DNA from: Bradyrhizobium sp. CCBAU 051011
Lineage (GTDB): Bacteria; Pseudomonadota; Alphaproteobacteria; Rhizobiales; Xanthobacteraceae
Direction: 5' to 3'
Length of the DNA stretch: 64,000 bases
Assembly (NCBI RefSeq): GCF_009930815.1
Contig: NZ_CP022222.1
Location: forward strand, 1,840,501-1,904,500
The notes below the pieces were generated by a model. It worked only from the letters and a program-made list of their open reading frames with translations, made no database searches and had not been told where the DNA came from. How positions within the stretch are numbered: the stretch's first letter is position 1; the number at the start of each line of letters is the position of its first letter. Below are positions 49,938-58,786 of this stretch, in pieces. The position numbers were made by a program, and so were the translations under genes.

Positions 49938-50744
49938 CTATTTCGCGAAAGAACGCGATGGCGCGAGATGCAGCGCGAACGCATCGACCTTGTCACTGGC
50001 GCGCGGATAAATCTCGCTGACGATCGGATCGTGGCCGGGAATGAAACGGTCGGGATGGCCGGCCAGCCGCTCGACGGTCTCCCAGCCCTGCGCCATGTCA
50101 CCGACATTGTAGACGATCGGAAACGGGCTGCGCTTGTGCAGATTGGCGTAGTAATGCGCCGCGTCCGACGCCAGCACCACCGGTCCGCGCGCGGTTTCCA
50201 CCCGCACCACCTGCAACCCGTCGGAATGGCCGCCGACGCGATGCACCGTCACGCCGGGCGCGATCTCGCCATCGCCGGAATGAAAGGTGACGCGCTCGCC
50301 ATAGACATGACGCACCATGGTCGTGACGTGCTCGACCGAAAACGGATGCCGCAGCATGCCGTTGCACATGCAGCGCCCCGTCGCGTAGCTCATCTCGCGC
50401 TCCTGCAGATGAAACCGCGCGTTCGGAAAGCGATCGAGATTGCCGGCATGGTCGTAGTGCAAATGGGTGACGATCACGTCGCGGATCGCGTCGGCGGCGA
50501 CGCCAAAGCCCGCCAGCGCGTCGACCGGATTGAGCGTAAGCTTGCGCGCACGTGCCTTGGCTTCTTCGGCATTGAAGCCGGTATCGACCAGGATGTCGCG
50601 GCCGCCCCCTCGGATCAGCCAGACGAAATAATCGAGATCCTGCGCCGTGGTCTCGTGCGGATCGGGGACCAGAAAATTCAAACGGGGCGTGCGCGGCGAC
50701 ATCGTCGCGTAGCGCAGTGCGTAGATTTCGTAGGCATTTCCCAT
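49938..50744 (-). CDS. MBL-fold N-acyl homoserine lactonase family protein
   Basis: A 268-aa metallohydrolase of the AHL-lactonase type. The metal motif HxHxDH is intact (THLHYDHAGN), with later His in GGHSDG, Asp in LASDAAHYY and the final His in PGHDP. Such enzymes open lactone rings, including quorum-sensing AHLs; the same fold also acts on other lactones. It starts a minus-strand run with the dehydrogenase-like and RidA genes, 12 bp apart, so the set may degrade a small lactone. A CRP-type site lies about 115 bp upstream. Confidence 0.85.
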   Translation of the reverse strand: MGNAYEIYALRYATMSPRTPRLNFLVPDPHETTAQDLDYFVWLIRGGGRDILVDTGFNAEEAKARARKLTLNPVDALAGFGVAADAIRDVIVTHLHYDHAGNLDRFPNARFHLQEREMSYATGRCMCNGMLRHPFSVEHVTTMVRHVYGERVTFHSGDGEIAPGVTVHRVGGHSDGLQVVRVETARGPVVLASDAAHYYANLHKRSPFPIVYNVGDMAQGWETVERLAGHPDRFIPGHDPIVSEIYPRASDKVDAFALHLAPSRSFAK

Positions 50745-51259
50745 CGGTGTCGCTTTTTCTTTTGTTGTGAACTTGGCCGATGCGGCAGCAAGCCATCGTC
50801 ATCCGCAAAGGTCAAACGCAGCGCGCGAATGACGACCGGGTAACAATTGCAGAGCTATGTGAGAGGGATCACATTACCATCGGCGGTTGCCAACCCCACG
50901 GGCTCCTCGCAATTCCAGAGCAGCAGCAATCAACGCGACCGGCCGCGACATACCGGACGCCCCGCCTTCGCGGGCCACGACCGCGATATCCAGACGCAGC
51001 CGGCTATCGGCGAAAGGATGGCCAAACGGATCGGGAACCTATTGCACGAACCCGATCACGCCTTTGGGTGTTGCCGCCGTTCAACAGTGTTAACTCCGCT
51101 TCATTCGCGACGTGCGGTCGCGGTTAATTGTCGCAATTAGTGACGATATCGCAAGCGGTTGACGGGCAGTGCACGCGGTTTGATAATGCAGGGAGCGTAG
51201 AGTATGGTCGCCGCGGCGCAAGCTGGTATCGGCGCCATTTTGGCTGGATTGCCGTCAAT
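50745..51259. other. 515-bp divergent intergenic region
   Basis: Between the lactonase gene and the caspase-fold gene. It contains the CRP-type palindrome at 50858-50873 and otherwise no clear gene. Short open frames on the plus strand lack ribosome sites and known motifs. Confidence 0.5.
50858..50873. promoter_or_regulatory. CRP-type binding site TGTGA-N6-TCACA
   Basis: Reads TGTGAGAGGGATCACA, a perfect match to both half-sites of the E. coli CRP consensus. The centre is about 121 bp upstream of the lactonase start and 394 bp upstream of the caspase-fold start. A CRP-like regulator gene with the matching reading residues lies at 57895-58569. Confidence 0.65.
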
Positions 51260-52753
51260 ATGAAAACCCGCCTTGTATTGTTTTTCTCCCTGTTTTTTGC
51301 GGTGGCGTCGGTCGCCCCGTCGTTCGCAGCCGGCGAACGTTATGCGCTGGTGATCGGCAACGCGAAATATCCGGACGCCGAGGCGCCGCTCAAGGAGCCG
51401 ATCAACGATGCGCGCGACATCGCCGAGGAGCTGAAGCGCGACGGCTTCAATGTCGATATCGGCGAGAACCTGACCGGCGAGCAGATGCGCCGCGCCTTCG
51501 AGCGCCTGTACGCCAAGATCAAGCCGGGCTCGGTCGCACTGATCTTCTTCTCCGGCTTTGGCGTGCAATCGAGCCGCCAGAGCTACATGATCCCGGTCGA
51601 CGCGCAGATCTGGACCGAGCCCGACGTTCGCCGCGACGGTTTCAGCCTCGAGACCGTGCTCGGCGAGATCAACAGTCGCGGCGCCGGGGTCAAGATCGCG
51701 CTGATCGACGCCTCCAGGCGCAATCCGTTCGAGCGCCGGTTTCGTAGTTTTTCCGCCGGCCTTGCGCCGGTGATTGCGCCGAACGGCACGCTGGTGATGT
51801 ATTCGGCCGCGCTCTCGTCGGTCGTTTCCGACAATGGCAGCGACCGCAGCCTGTTTGTGAAAGAGCTACTGAAGGAAATCCGCACCCCCGATCTGATGGC
51901 GGAAGAAACGCTGAACCGCACCCGCGTCGGCGTCACCCGCGCCTCGCGCCAGGAGCAGGTGCCGTGGATCTCGTCGTCGCTGGCGGAAGATTTCTCCTTT
52001 ATCCCGAGCGGTACCGGTCCGCGGCCGGCCAGTCCGCCGCCAGCTCCGGTGGCCGCAGCGCCACCTCCACCTCCCGCACCCGCCCCCGCTCCGCCTCCGC
52101 CGGCTCCCGCACCTGCCACGCCCCAGGTGGCCGCGCCTGCGCCGCCGCCCGCACCACCTCCTCCGGCGCCGACGAAACCGGTTGAAGCCGCGATTCCGCC
52201 GCCTCCGCCACCGGCCAAGCCGGTCGAGAGCCCCAGCCCGACCGTGCTCGCGCTGGCCGACGACCCGACGATCAAGAGCCTGACCACCAAGCTCAATGAC
52301 AATCCGGACGACGCTGCCGCGCTATACCGGCGCGGGCAGGTCTATGCCAGCAAGGGCGCCTACGAACTCGCCATCAAGGACTTCAACAATTCGCTGCGGC
52401 TGAACCCGAAGGATGTGGAAGCCTACAACAACCGCTGCTGGGCGCGCACGGTGATCGGTGACCTGCAAGCGGCCCTGAAGGATTGCAACGAAGCGCTGCG
52501 GCTGCGGCCGAATTTCGTCGACGCGCTCGACAGCCGCGGTCTCGTCAACCTGAAGAGCGGCCAGAACAAGAATGCAATCGCTGATTTCGACGCCGCTCTC
52601 AAGATCAACCCGAGATTGACCTCGTCGCTGTACGGCCGCGGCCTTGCCAAGAAGCGCAACGGCTCGATTTCGGAAGGCGATCTCGACATTAACAATGCGA
52701 AGGCGATGGACCCCAATATCGTCAAGGAATTCGCTGATTACGGGGTGCAGTGA
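51260..52753 (+). CDS. caspase-fold protein lacking both catalytic residues, with TPR domain
   Basis: A 497-aa exported protein. The signal peptide covers residues 1-23 (SFAAG). The caspase (peptidase C14) domain, about 26-250, starts RYALVIGNAKYP. Where active orthocaspases have AGHG, it reads SGFG: His is Phe100 (codon 51557-51559). Where they have DACRNNPF, it reads DASRRNPF: Cys is Ser152 (codon 51713-51715). A Pro/Ala-rich linker (about 255-325) leads to TPR units from about 335 on. It is a likely pseudo-protease, serving as binding scaffold. ATG 51260 chosen for the signal peptide. Role unknown. Confidence 0.88.
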   Translation: MKTRLVLFFSLFFAVASVAPSFAAGERYALVIGNAKYPDAEAPLKEPINDARDIAEELKRDGFNVDIGENLTGEQMRRAFERLYAKIKPGSVALIFFSGFGVQSSRQSYMIPVDAQIWTEPDVRRDGFSLETVLGEINSRGAGVKIALIDASRRNPFERRFRSFSAGLAPVIAPNGTLVMYSAALSSVVSDNGSDRSLFVKELLKEIRTPDLMAEETLNRTRVGVTRASRQEQVPWISSSLAEDFSFIPSGTGPRPASPPPAPVAAAPPPPPAPAPAPPPPAPAPATPQVAAPAPPPAPPPPAPTKPVEAAIPPPPPPAKPVESPSPTVLALADDPTIKSLTTKLNDNPDDAAALYRRGQVYASKGAYELAIKDFNNSLRLNPKDVEAYNNRCWARTVIGDLQAALKDCNEALRLRPNFVDALDSRGLVNLKSGQNKNAIADFDAALKINPRLTSSLYGRGLAKKRNGSISEGDLDINNAKAMDPNIVKEFADYGVQ

Positions 52754-52897
52754 CGATTTTTTTAAGTGAAGGCTGTCGGCCACTCGAACCCTGTGGCCGG
52801 CGCAAAGACTAAAGCATAGCAGCCGGCCGCAATCGGGCTCGGCAGCTCATTTGGACGATATTGGAACCGCGTGGGAAGCCCGCAGGAGGGGACAGCA

Positions 52898-53569
52898 ATG
52901 GCGAATTTCTCAGCAACGAAAACCCTAACCGCAATCGTCTCGGTTGCGGCGCTCGGCACCGCCGTTTGCTTGAGTGCGGGAACTGCCCTGGCACAGGATA
53001 AGAACGTCACCGAGGATCAGATCGTCCGCGCACTGGCGCCCGAAAAGAAGCCGCTCACCCGTGGCCTCTCGGTCGGACCGCAAACGACCGTCGATCCGAC
53101 CGTATCCGCCGCCGAAAGCAAATTCGTGCAGAAGATCCGCGGCCGCTCCACGCGTTCGCTCTCGACCGCCGAGCGCGAGGAAATCGCCGCCATCGTCAAG
53201 GACAAGCCGAAGATCGATCTTGAGATCAATTTCGACTACAACTCGGCCGACATCAGCGCGAAGTCGCTGCCGTCGGTGCAGGCGCTCGGCCGCGCCCTCA
53301 CGAACAATGACCTCAAGGGCTCGACCTTCGTGGTCGCGGGCCACACCGATGCGGCAGGCGGCGAGGCCTACAATCAGGACCTCAGCGAACGCCGCGCCGA
53401 CTCGATCAAGCGCTATCTCGTCGACAAATATGGCATCAACGGCACCGATCTCGTCACCGTCGGATATGGCAAGAGCAAGCTCAAGGATCCGGGCCAGCCG
53501 TTGGCGGAAGTGAACCGCCGCGTCCAGGTCGTCAACATGGAAAACAAGGCCACGGCGTCGGCCAAGTAA
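52898..53569 (+). CDS. OmpA-family (peptidoglycan-binding) protein
   Basis: A 223-aa envelope protein. Signal peptide to about residue 33 (ALAQD). A linker is followed by an OmpA C-like domain (about 110-218) with INFDYNSADI, VAGHTDAAGGEAYNQDLSERRADS and NRRVQVV, which binds peptidoglycan. No beta-barrel is present. Ribosome site AGGAGGGGA before ATG 52898. It follows the caspase-fold gene by 144 bp in the same direction; a strong terminator ends it. Confidence 0.9.
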   Translation: MANFSATKTLTAIVSVAALGTAVCLSAGTALAQDKNVTEDQIVRALAPEKKPLTRGLSVGPQTTVDPTVSAAESKFVQKIRGRSTRSLSTAEREEIAAIVKDKPKIDLEINFDYNSADISAKSLPSVQALGRALTNNDLKGSTFVVAGHTDAAGGEAYNQDLSERRADSIKRYLVDKYGINGTDLVTVGYGKSKLKDPGQPLAEVNRRVQVVNMENKATASAK

Positions 53570-53601
53570 GGGCGTGGCGTCGAGCAATAGTTTCCGGCTA
53601 C

Positions 53602-53641
53602 AATACGTCCCGCAGCCCCCCGTGCGGGACGTATTCGTTTT
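53602..53641 (+). terminator. Rho-independent terminator after ompA-like gene
   Basis: AATACGTCCCGC pairs perfectly with GCGGGACGTATT (12-bp stem) around AGCCCCCCGT, followed by a T-rich end CGTTTT. This separates the OmpA-like gene from the RND efflux pair. Confidence 0.9.
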
Positions 53642-53715
53642 GGGCGCCATTGCAGGCCTTCGGCCGGCTCAATGTGCCTGTTTAAATTTGACTTTCAGTC
53701 TGGATTGATGCGGCG

Positions 53716-54639
53716 ATGAAATTCTCCGAATACCTCAAACCTGCGCTCGGAACGGCCTTCGTTGCCGTTGTGGCCGTTGGTTATTACTGGTTCGAGCACC
53801 GTCCTCGTGCCGAACCAAAGGACACGCCGGGCCAGGCGCTGGTGATCGTGACCAAATCCACCAATGCCTGCTTCTCCGACATGGTCCGCGTTACCGGCTT
53901 CATCGTGCCGCGCCGCGAGGCTCAGGTCGGCGTCGATCAGGAAGGCTCCCGGGTCACCGATCTGTTCGTCAAGGAAGGCGATACGGTCACCGAAAACCAG
54001 GAGATGGCGCGCCTCACTGCCCCGCCGCAAATGCCAGGCGCCCCCGCCGGCCGGCCCGGACCGGTCTCGCTTCGCGCGCCGGCGGCCGGCCTTGTTACCG
54101 AGGCCCGGACCGCGATCGGCGCGCCGGCTTCGCCCCAGGCGGGTCCGATGTTCCGCATTTCCGTGAACAATGAAATCGAGCTCGAAGCCGAAGTGCCGAG
54201 CGTTCATCTGCTCAAGCTCAATCCGGGTGCCACGGTGCGCATCAGTCGTGACGACGCGCCCGATGTCGTCGGCAAGGTCCGGCAGATCTCGCCGCAGATC
54301 GATCGCACCACCCAGCTCGGCAAGGTGCGGATTTCGCTCAACAACAATCCCTCGCTCAAGGTCGGCATGTTTGCCCGCGCCAATATCGACGCCAAGCGCT
54401 CCTGCGGCGTCGCCGTCCCGCGCACCGCCATCGACCGCCTGACCCTGCAGGTGGTCAAGGGCAACACCATCGAGACTCGAAAGGTCCGGGTCGGCCTGAC
54501 TTCCGAAACCTCAACTGAAATTCTTGAAGGCCTCGACGTCGGCGAAATCGTCGTGGCCGATGCTGGCACCTCGCTGCATGACGGGGACCAGGTCAAGACC
54601 ATGTTCGCCGACGAACTCGAGCGCACGCGGGCACGCTAA
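53716..54639 (+). CDS. RND efflux periplasmic adaptor (membrane fusion protein)
   Basis: A 307-aa adaptor of the HlyD/AcrA type: an N-terminal membrane anchor (about residues 12-28), a lipoyl-like hairpin (VTDLFVKEGDTVTENQEMARL), no long coiled coil, and a beta-barrel with VARISRDD-like strands and VAVPRTAIDR. It links the pump to an outer-membrane channel. Its TAA overlaps the pump ATG (TAATG), so they are translated together. No outer-membrane channel gene is present in the window. Confidence 0.9.
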   Translation: MKFSEYLKPALGTAFVAVVAVGYYWFEHRPRAEPKDTPGQALVIVTKSTNACFSDMVRVTGFIVPRREAQVGVDQEGSRVTDLFVKEGDTVTENQEMARLTAPPQMPGAPAGRPGPVSLRAPAAGLVTEARTAIGAPASPQAGPMFRISVNNEIELEAEVPSVHLLKLNPGATVRISRDDAPDVVGKVRQISPQIDRTTQLGKVRISLNNNPSLKVGMFARANIDAKRSCGVAVPRTAIDRLTLQVVKGNTIETRKVRVGLTSETSTEILEGLDVGEIVVADAGTSLHDGDQVKTMFADELERTRAR

Positions 54640-57600
54640 TGGCTTTGAACATCTCGGCTTGGTCGATCCGGAATCCGCTTCCATCGATCGTCTTTTCAAT
54701 CATTCTCCTGGTCCTGGGCTGGGTCAGCTTCACCAAGCTCGCGGTGACGCGGCTGCCAAGCGCCGACATCCCCGTGATTTCGGTCGCGGTCGCGCAGTTC
54801 GGCGCGGCTCCGGCCGAGCTGGAAGCGCAGGTCACCAAGACCATCGAGGACGGCGTATCCGGCGTCGAGGGCGTGCGGCATATTTCGTCGTCGATCACCG
54901 ACGGCCTCTCGGTGACCACGATCCAGTTCGCGCTGGAGACCAACACCGATCGCGCGCTGAACGACGTCAAGGATGCCGTCACCCGCGTCCGCGCCAACCT
55001 GCCGCAAAACGTCAACGAGCCGCTGATCCAGCGCGTCGACGTGATCGGCCTGCCGATCGTGACTTATGCCGCGATCTCGCCCGGCAAGACGCCGGAGCAG
55101 CTTTCCTATTTCGTCGACGACGTCGTCAAACGCGCGCTACAGGGCGTGCGAGGCGTGGCGCAAGTCGAGCGCATCGGCGGTGTCGAGCGCGAGATCCTGG
55201 TGTCGCTCGATCCCGACCGCCTGCAGGCGGCCGGCTTGACGGCGGTCAACGTCAGCCAGATCCTGCGCGGCACCAATGTCGACCTCGCCGGCGGCCGCGC
55301 CGAAATCGGCAAGAACGACCAGGCGATCCGCACACTGGCCGGCGCCAAGACGCTGAACGAACTCGCCGGCACCATGATTCCGCTGTTCGGCGGCGGCGAG
55401 GTACGGCTCGACGATCTCGGCACTGTCACCGACACCATCGCCGACCGACGGACCTTTGCCCGCTTCAACGGCGAGCCGGTGGTGGCGCTCGGCATCAAGC
55501 GCTCGAAGGGCGCCAGCGACGTGGTGGTCGCCGCCGCGGTGCAGAAGCGCATCGATGCGCTGAAGGTTGCCTATCCCGACGTCGACCTCAAGCTGATCGA
55601 CACCTCGGTCGACTTCACCAAGGGCAATTACGATGCGGCGATCTCGACCTTGTTCGAGGGCGCAATCCTCGCGGTGATCGTCGTGCTGCTGTTCCTGCGC
55701 GATATCAGAGCCACCATCATCGCCGCGATCTCGCTGCCGCTGTCGATTTTCCCGGCGTTCTGGGCGATGGATCTGCTCGGCTTCTCGCTGAACCTGGTGT
55801 CCTTCCTCGCCATCACGCTGTCGACGGGCATTCTGGTCGACGACGCCATCGTCGAGATCGAGAACATCGTGCGCCACATACGCATGGGCAAATCGCCCTA
55901 TCGTGCCGCGCTGGAAGCGGCCGACGAAATCGGCCTCGCCGTGATCGCGATTTCGCTGACCATCATCGCGATCTTTGCGCCCGCCAGCTTCATGTCAGGG
56001 ATCGCCGGGCAGTTCTTCAAGCAGTTCGGCATCACCGTGTCGGTGCAGGTGTTCTTCTCGCTGCTTGCCGCCCGCTTCGTCACACCGGTGCTCGCCGCCT
56101 ATTTTCTGAAGGATCACCCGCACGACGACCCGCCGCCTGGCCGTATCCTGCAAACCTACGCCAAACTCGTGACCTGGTCGGTGAAACACTATTTCATCAC
56201 CGTCTTGATCGGCTTCGGCGTGTTCGCCGCCTCGATCTGGAGCATCACGCTGCTGCCGCAAGGCTTCCTGCCGGCGCAGGATACAGCGCGCTCGCTGCTG
56301 GCGATGGAGCTGCCGCCGGGTTCGCAGCTCGCCTACACCGAGAAGGTGACGGAAGAAATCGTGGCGCGGCTGCGCAAGCGGCCCGAGGTGAAGAGCATCT
56401 TCGTCGACGGCGGACGGGTGCCGCCCGGGACGCAGGAAGTTCGCCGCGCTGCGCTGATCATCAATTACACGCCGAAGGCCGATCGCAAGATAACCCAGCG
56501 GCAGCTCGAACTCGAGATCGGCCAGGAACTGGAGAACGTTCCCGATATTCGGTTCTGGTTCCTCGACGAAAACGGCTTGCGCGCGATTTCGCTGGTCGTC
56601 ACCGGTGTCGACAGCAACATCGTCAACAACGTCGCCAGCGAGCTGGCGACGCAGATGAAGCGGATTCCGATCATCGCCAACGTGATTTCGGAAACCTCGC
56701 TCGACCGGCCCGAACTGCGCATCCGGCCGCGGGCAGAACTGGCGGCAAGGCTTGGCGTCTCCACCGAAAGCCTGTCGCAGACGATCCGCGTGGCCACCAT
56801 CGGCGACGTCGGTCCGGCATTGGCGAAATTCGATGCCGGCGACCGTCAGGTGCCGATCCGCGTCCAGCTCGAGGACAGCGCGCGCAGCGATCTGCAGATG
56901 CTGCAGCAATTGCGGGTGCCGCTCGGCCAGCGCGGCGAACGCGGCGGCGTGCCGCTGTCGGTTGTCGCCGACATCCAGCTCGATCAGGGGCCGACCAGCA
57001 TCAACCGTTACGATCGCGAACGGCAGGCAACTGTCGCCGCCGATCTCGTCGGCAACGCAGCGCTCGGCGACGCCACCAAGATGATCTACGAACTGCCAGT
57101 CATGAAGAGCCTGCCGAAAGGCGTGAAGGTGAGCCCATCGGGCGACGCCGAGAGCCTGAACGAATTGTCGGAAGGCTTTGCCACCGCCATCACCGCCGGC
57201 CTGATGATGGTCTACGCAGTGCTGGTGCTGCTGTTCGGCACCTTCCTGCAGCCGATCACCATTCTGTTCTCGCTGCCGCTCTCGATCGGCGGCGCGATCG
57301 TGGCGTTGCTGCTGACCGGCAAGCAGCTCACGACGCCGGTGTGGATCGGCATCCTGATGCTGATGGGTATCGTCACCAAGAACGCCATTATGCTGGTCGA
57401 ATTCGCGGTCGAGGCAATCCGCGAGGGCAAGAAGCGCGAAGACGCCATGATCGACGCCGGCATGAAGCGCGCGCGCCCGATTGTGATGACGACGATCGCG
57501 ATGGCCGCGGGCATGATGCCTTCTGCGCTCGCTTTCGGCGCCGGTGGCGAGTTCCGCTCCCCGATGGCGCTCGCCGTGATCGGCGGCCTGATCTTCTCCA

Positions 57601-57797
57601 CCATCCTGTCGCTGGTGTTCGTGCCGGCGATGTTCATGGTGATGGACGATCTCGGCGCCCTGTGCTGGCGCTTCGGCCAGAAGCTCCTGGTGTCAAGCGG
57701 CGAGACGGAGACTGGCGACCACGGATCGGATCACAAGGAGCCACCGGCCAAGGGTCCGCCTTCAGCGCCGCCGGCGATGTGGCCTGCGGCGAAGTAG
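54639..57797 (+). CDS. RND-family efflux permease
   Basis: A 1052-aa proton-driven pump of the AcrB/HAE1-like type with 12 membrane segments and two large periplasmic loops. Markers include LPSADIPVISV near the first segment, GILVDDAIVEIENIVRHI around TM4 and MGIVTKNAIMLVEFAVEAIREG around TM10. It works with the adaptor directly upstream. Substrates are not predictable; no local regulator is adjacent on the same strand, though a CRP-like gene lies downstream in opposite orientation. Confidence 0.93.
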   Translation: MALNISAWSIRNPLPSIVFSIILLVLGWVSFTKLAVTRLPSADIPVISVAVAQFGAAPAELEAQVTKTIEDGVSGVEGVRHISSSITDGLSVTTIQFALETNTDRALNDVKDAVTRVRANLPQNVNEPLIQRVDVIGLPIVTYAAISPGKTPEQLSYFVDDVVKRALQGVRGVAQVERIGGVEREILVSLDPDRLQAAGLTAVNVSQILRGTNVDLAGGRAEIGKNDQAIRTLAGAKTLNELAGTMIPLFGGGEVRLDDLGTVTDTIADRRTFARFNGEPVVALGIKRSKGASDVVVAAAVQKRIDALKVAYPDVDLKLIDTSVDFTKGNYDAAISTLFEGAILAVIVVLLFLRDIRATIIAAISLPLSIFPAFWAMDLLGFSLNLVSFLAITLSTGILVDDAIVEIENIVRHIRMGKSPYRAALEAADEIGLAVIAISLTIIAIFAPASFMSGIAGQFFKQFGITVSVQVFFSLLAARFVTPVLAAYFLKDHPHDDPPPGRILQTYAKLVTWSVKHYFITVLIGFGVFAASIWSITLLPQGFLPAQDTARSLLAMELPPGSQLAYTEKVTEEIVARLRKRPEVKSIFVDGGRVPPGTQEVRRAALIINYTPKADRKITQRQLELEIGQELENVPDIRFWFLDENGLRAISLVVTGVDSNIVNNVASELATQMKRIPIIANVISETSLDRPELRIRPRAELAARLGVSTESLSQTIRVATIGDVGPALAKFDAGDRQVPIRVQLEDSARSDLQMLQQLRVPLGQRGERGGVPLSVVADIQLDQGPTSINRYDRERQATVAADLVGNAALGDATKMIYELPVMKSLPKGVKVSPSGDAESLNELSEGFATAITAGLMMVYAVLVLLFGTFLQPITILFSLPLSIGGAIVALLLTGKQLTTPVWIGILMLMGIVTKNAIMLVEFAVEAIREGKKREDAMIDAGMKRARPIVMTTIAMAAGMMPSALAFGAGGEFRSPMALAVIGGLIFSTILSLVFVPAMFMVMDDLGALCWRFGQKLLVSSGETETGDHGSDHKEPPAKGPPSAPPAMWPAAK

Positions 57798-57866
57798 AAG
57801 TGCGGCACCTCAAGCGACCCCGTTAGCGATCGCTTTTCCACGCTCTCCGGAATATGTGCCGGATAT

Positions 57867-57893
57867 CTCTATCGCGTCACGCACGCGATAGAG
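57867..57893. terminator. hairpin between convergent RND and CRP-like genes
   Basis: CTCTATCGCG pairs perfectly with CGCGATAGAG (10 bp) around a 7-base loop, two bases beyond the CRP-like gene end. There is no T-run; two-way termination is likely from its place. Confidence 0.6.
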
Positions 57894-57894
57894 C

Positions 57895-58569
57895 CTACTC
57901 GTTCCTCGCTACCGCCGTCAGCTTGGTCATGTTCTGCAGCAGGATCCGTCCGCGCTGCAGGTCGAGAATGCCGTCCTTGCGCCAGAGCTGCAATTGACGG
58001 TTGACGCTTTCGCGGGCGGCGCCGACGAAGACGCCGAGTTGCTCCTGCGAGATGTGCACTTCGGAGCCGAAATCGGAAGCCAGTGCACAGAGCCGTCGTG
58101 CCAAGCGGACCGGCAGCGGTTGCAGCACGGACTCTTCCATCCGTTCGCTCTGCCAGCGGATACGCTGGCACAGCAGCATGATGATCTTGATCGCGACCTT
58201 GGGCTCGCGCTCCAGGAAGGCGAGGAAATCCTCGCGCCGCAGCACGAACAGTTCCGACGGCTCGCCGGCGGTAGCGTCCGCGGTACGGCTCTGGCCGTCG
58301 AGCACGGCGACCTCGCCAAAGAGATCGCCGGGACCCATGAAATTCAGCGTCAGGCGGCTGCCGTCGGAGGCGCCGGTTTCGATCCGGATCTGGCCGCGGC
58401 GGACCCCGTACAGGGCATTGCCGGGATCCCCCTTCTGGAACAACATTTCGCCAACGCCGAGCTGCTGGGTGTGGCAAAGGCCGGAAATGCGCTGCAATTC
58501 GTCGGCGCCCAAATCGGCGAACATCGGGTTCATTTTCAAAATGACCGCAAATTCGGCCTGTTTGCTCAT
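57895..58569 (-). CDS. Crp/Fnr-family regulator, CRP-like
   Basis: A 224-aa regulator. The cyclic-nucleotide pocket (about residues 80-100) has GDLFGEV (Glu86) and QSRT (Arg95, Thr96), equivalents of E. coli CRP Glu72, Arg82 and Ser83, so it can probably bind cAMP or cGMP. The recognition helix GAARESVNRQL has Arg186, Glu187 and Arg191, the same three DNA-reading residues as CRP RETVGR. The four-Cys pattern of FNR is absent. ATG 58569 chosen. A perfect CRP-type site is present at 50858-50873, and a nucleotide cyclase gene lies at 61062. Confidence 0.9.
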   Translation of the reverse strand: MSKQAEFAVILKMNPMFADLGADELQRISGLCHTQQLGVGEMLFQKGDPGNALYGVRRGQIRIETGASDGSRLTLNFMGPGDLFGEVAVLDGQSRTADATAGEPSELFVLRREDFLAFLEREPKVAIKIIMLLCQRIRWQSERMEESVLQPLPVRLARRLCALASDFGSEVHISQEQLGVFVGAARESVNRQLQLWRKDGILDLQRGRILLQNMTKLTAVARNE

Positions 58570-58786
58570 TGTATTGCCTTCCAGATCGGCTTTACCGCCC
58601 CCGAACGCCGTTAGCAGGTTTCTCCTGCCGGCGAGTGTGTCATAAGTCACATAAGTTTGCAGCACCTGCGGAATATTTTTGGCTGCTTTGGGCGCTATCC
58701 CTTCCGGGATAAGCTCGCCTGACCGGGTTGCGACGGCGTGTCGAACCACCGAAATAAGAGCCGTTTGCGCGGTCTGGAATATCGAT

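Noticed and set aside
54524..57826. Long plus-strand open frame of 1100 codons overlapping the RND pump
   Set aside because: It is a second frame of the GC-rich pump gene; it has Arg/His-rich nonsense composition and no motif.
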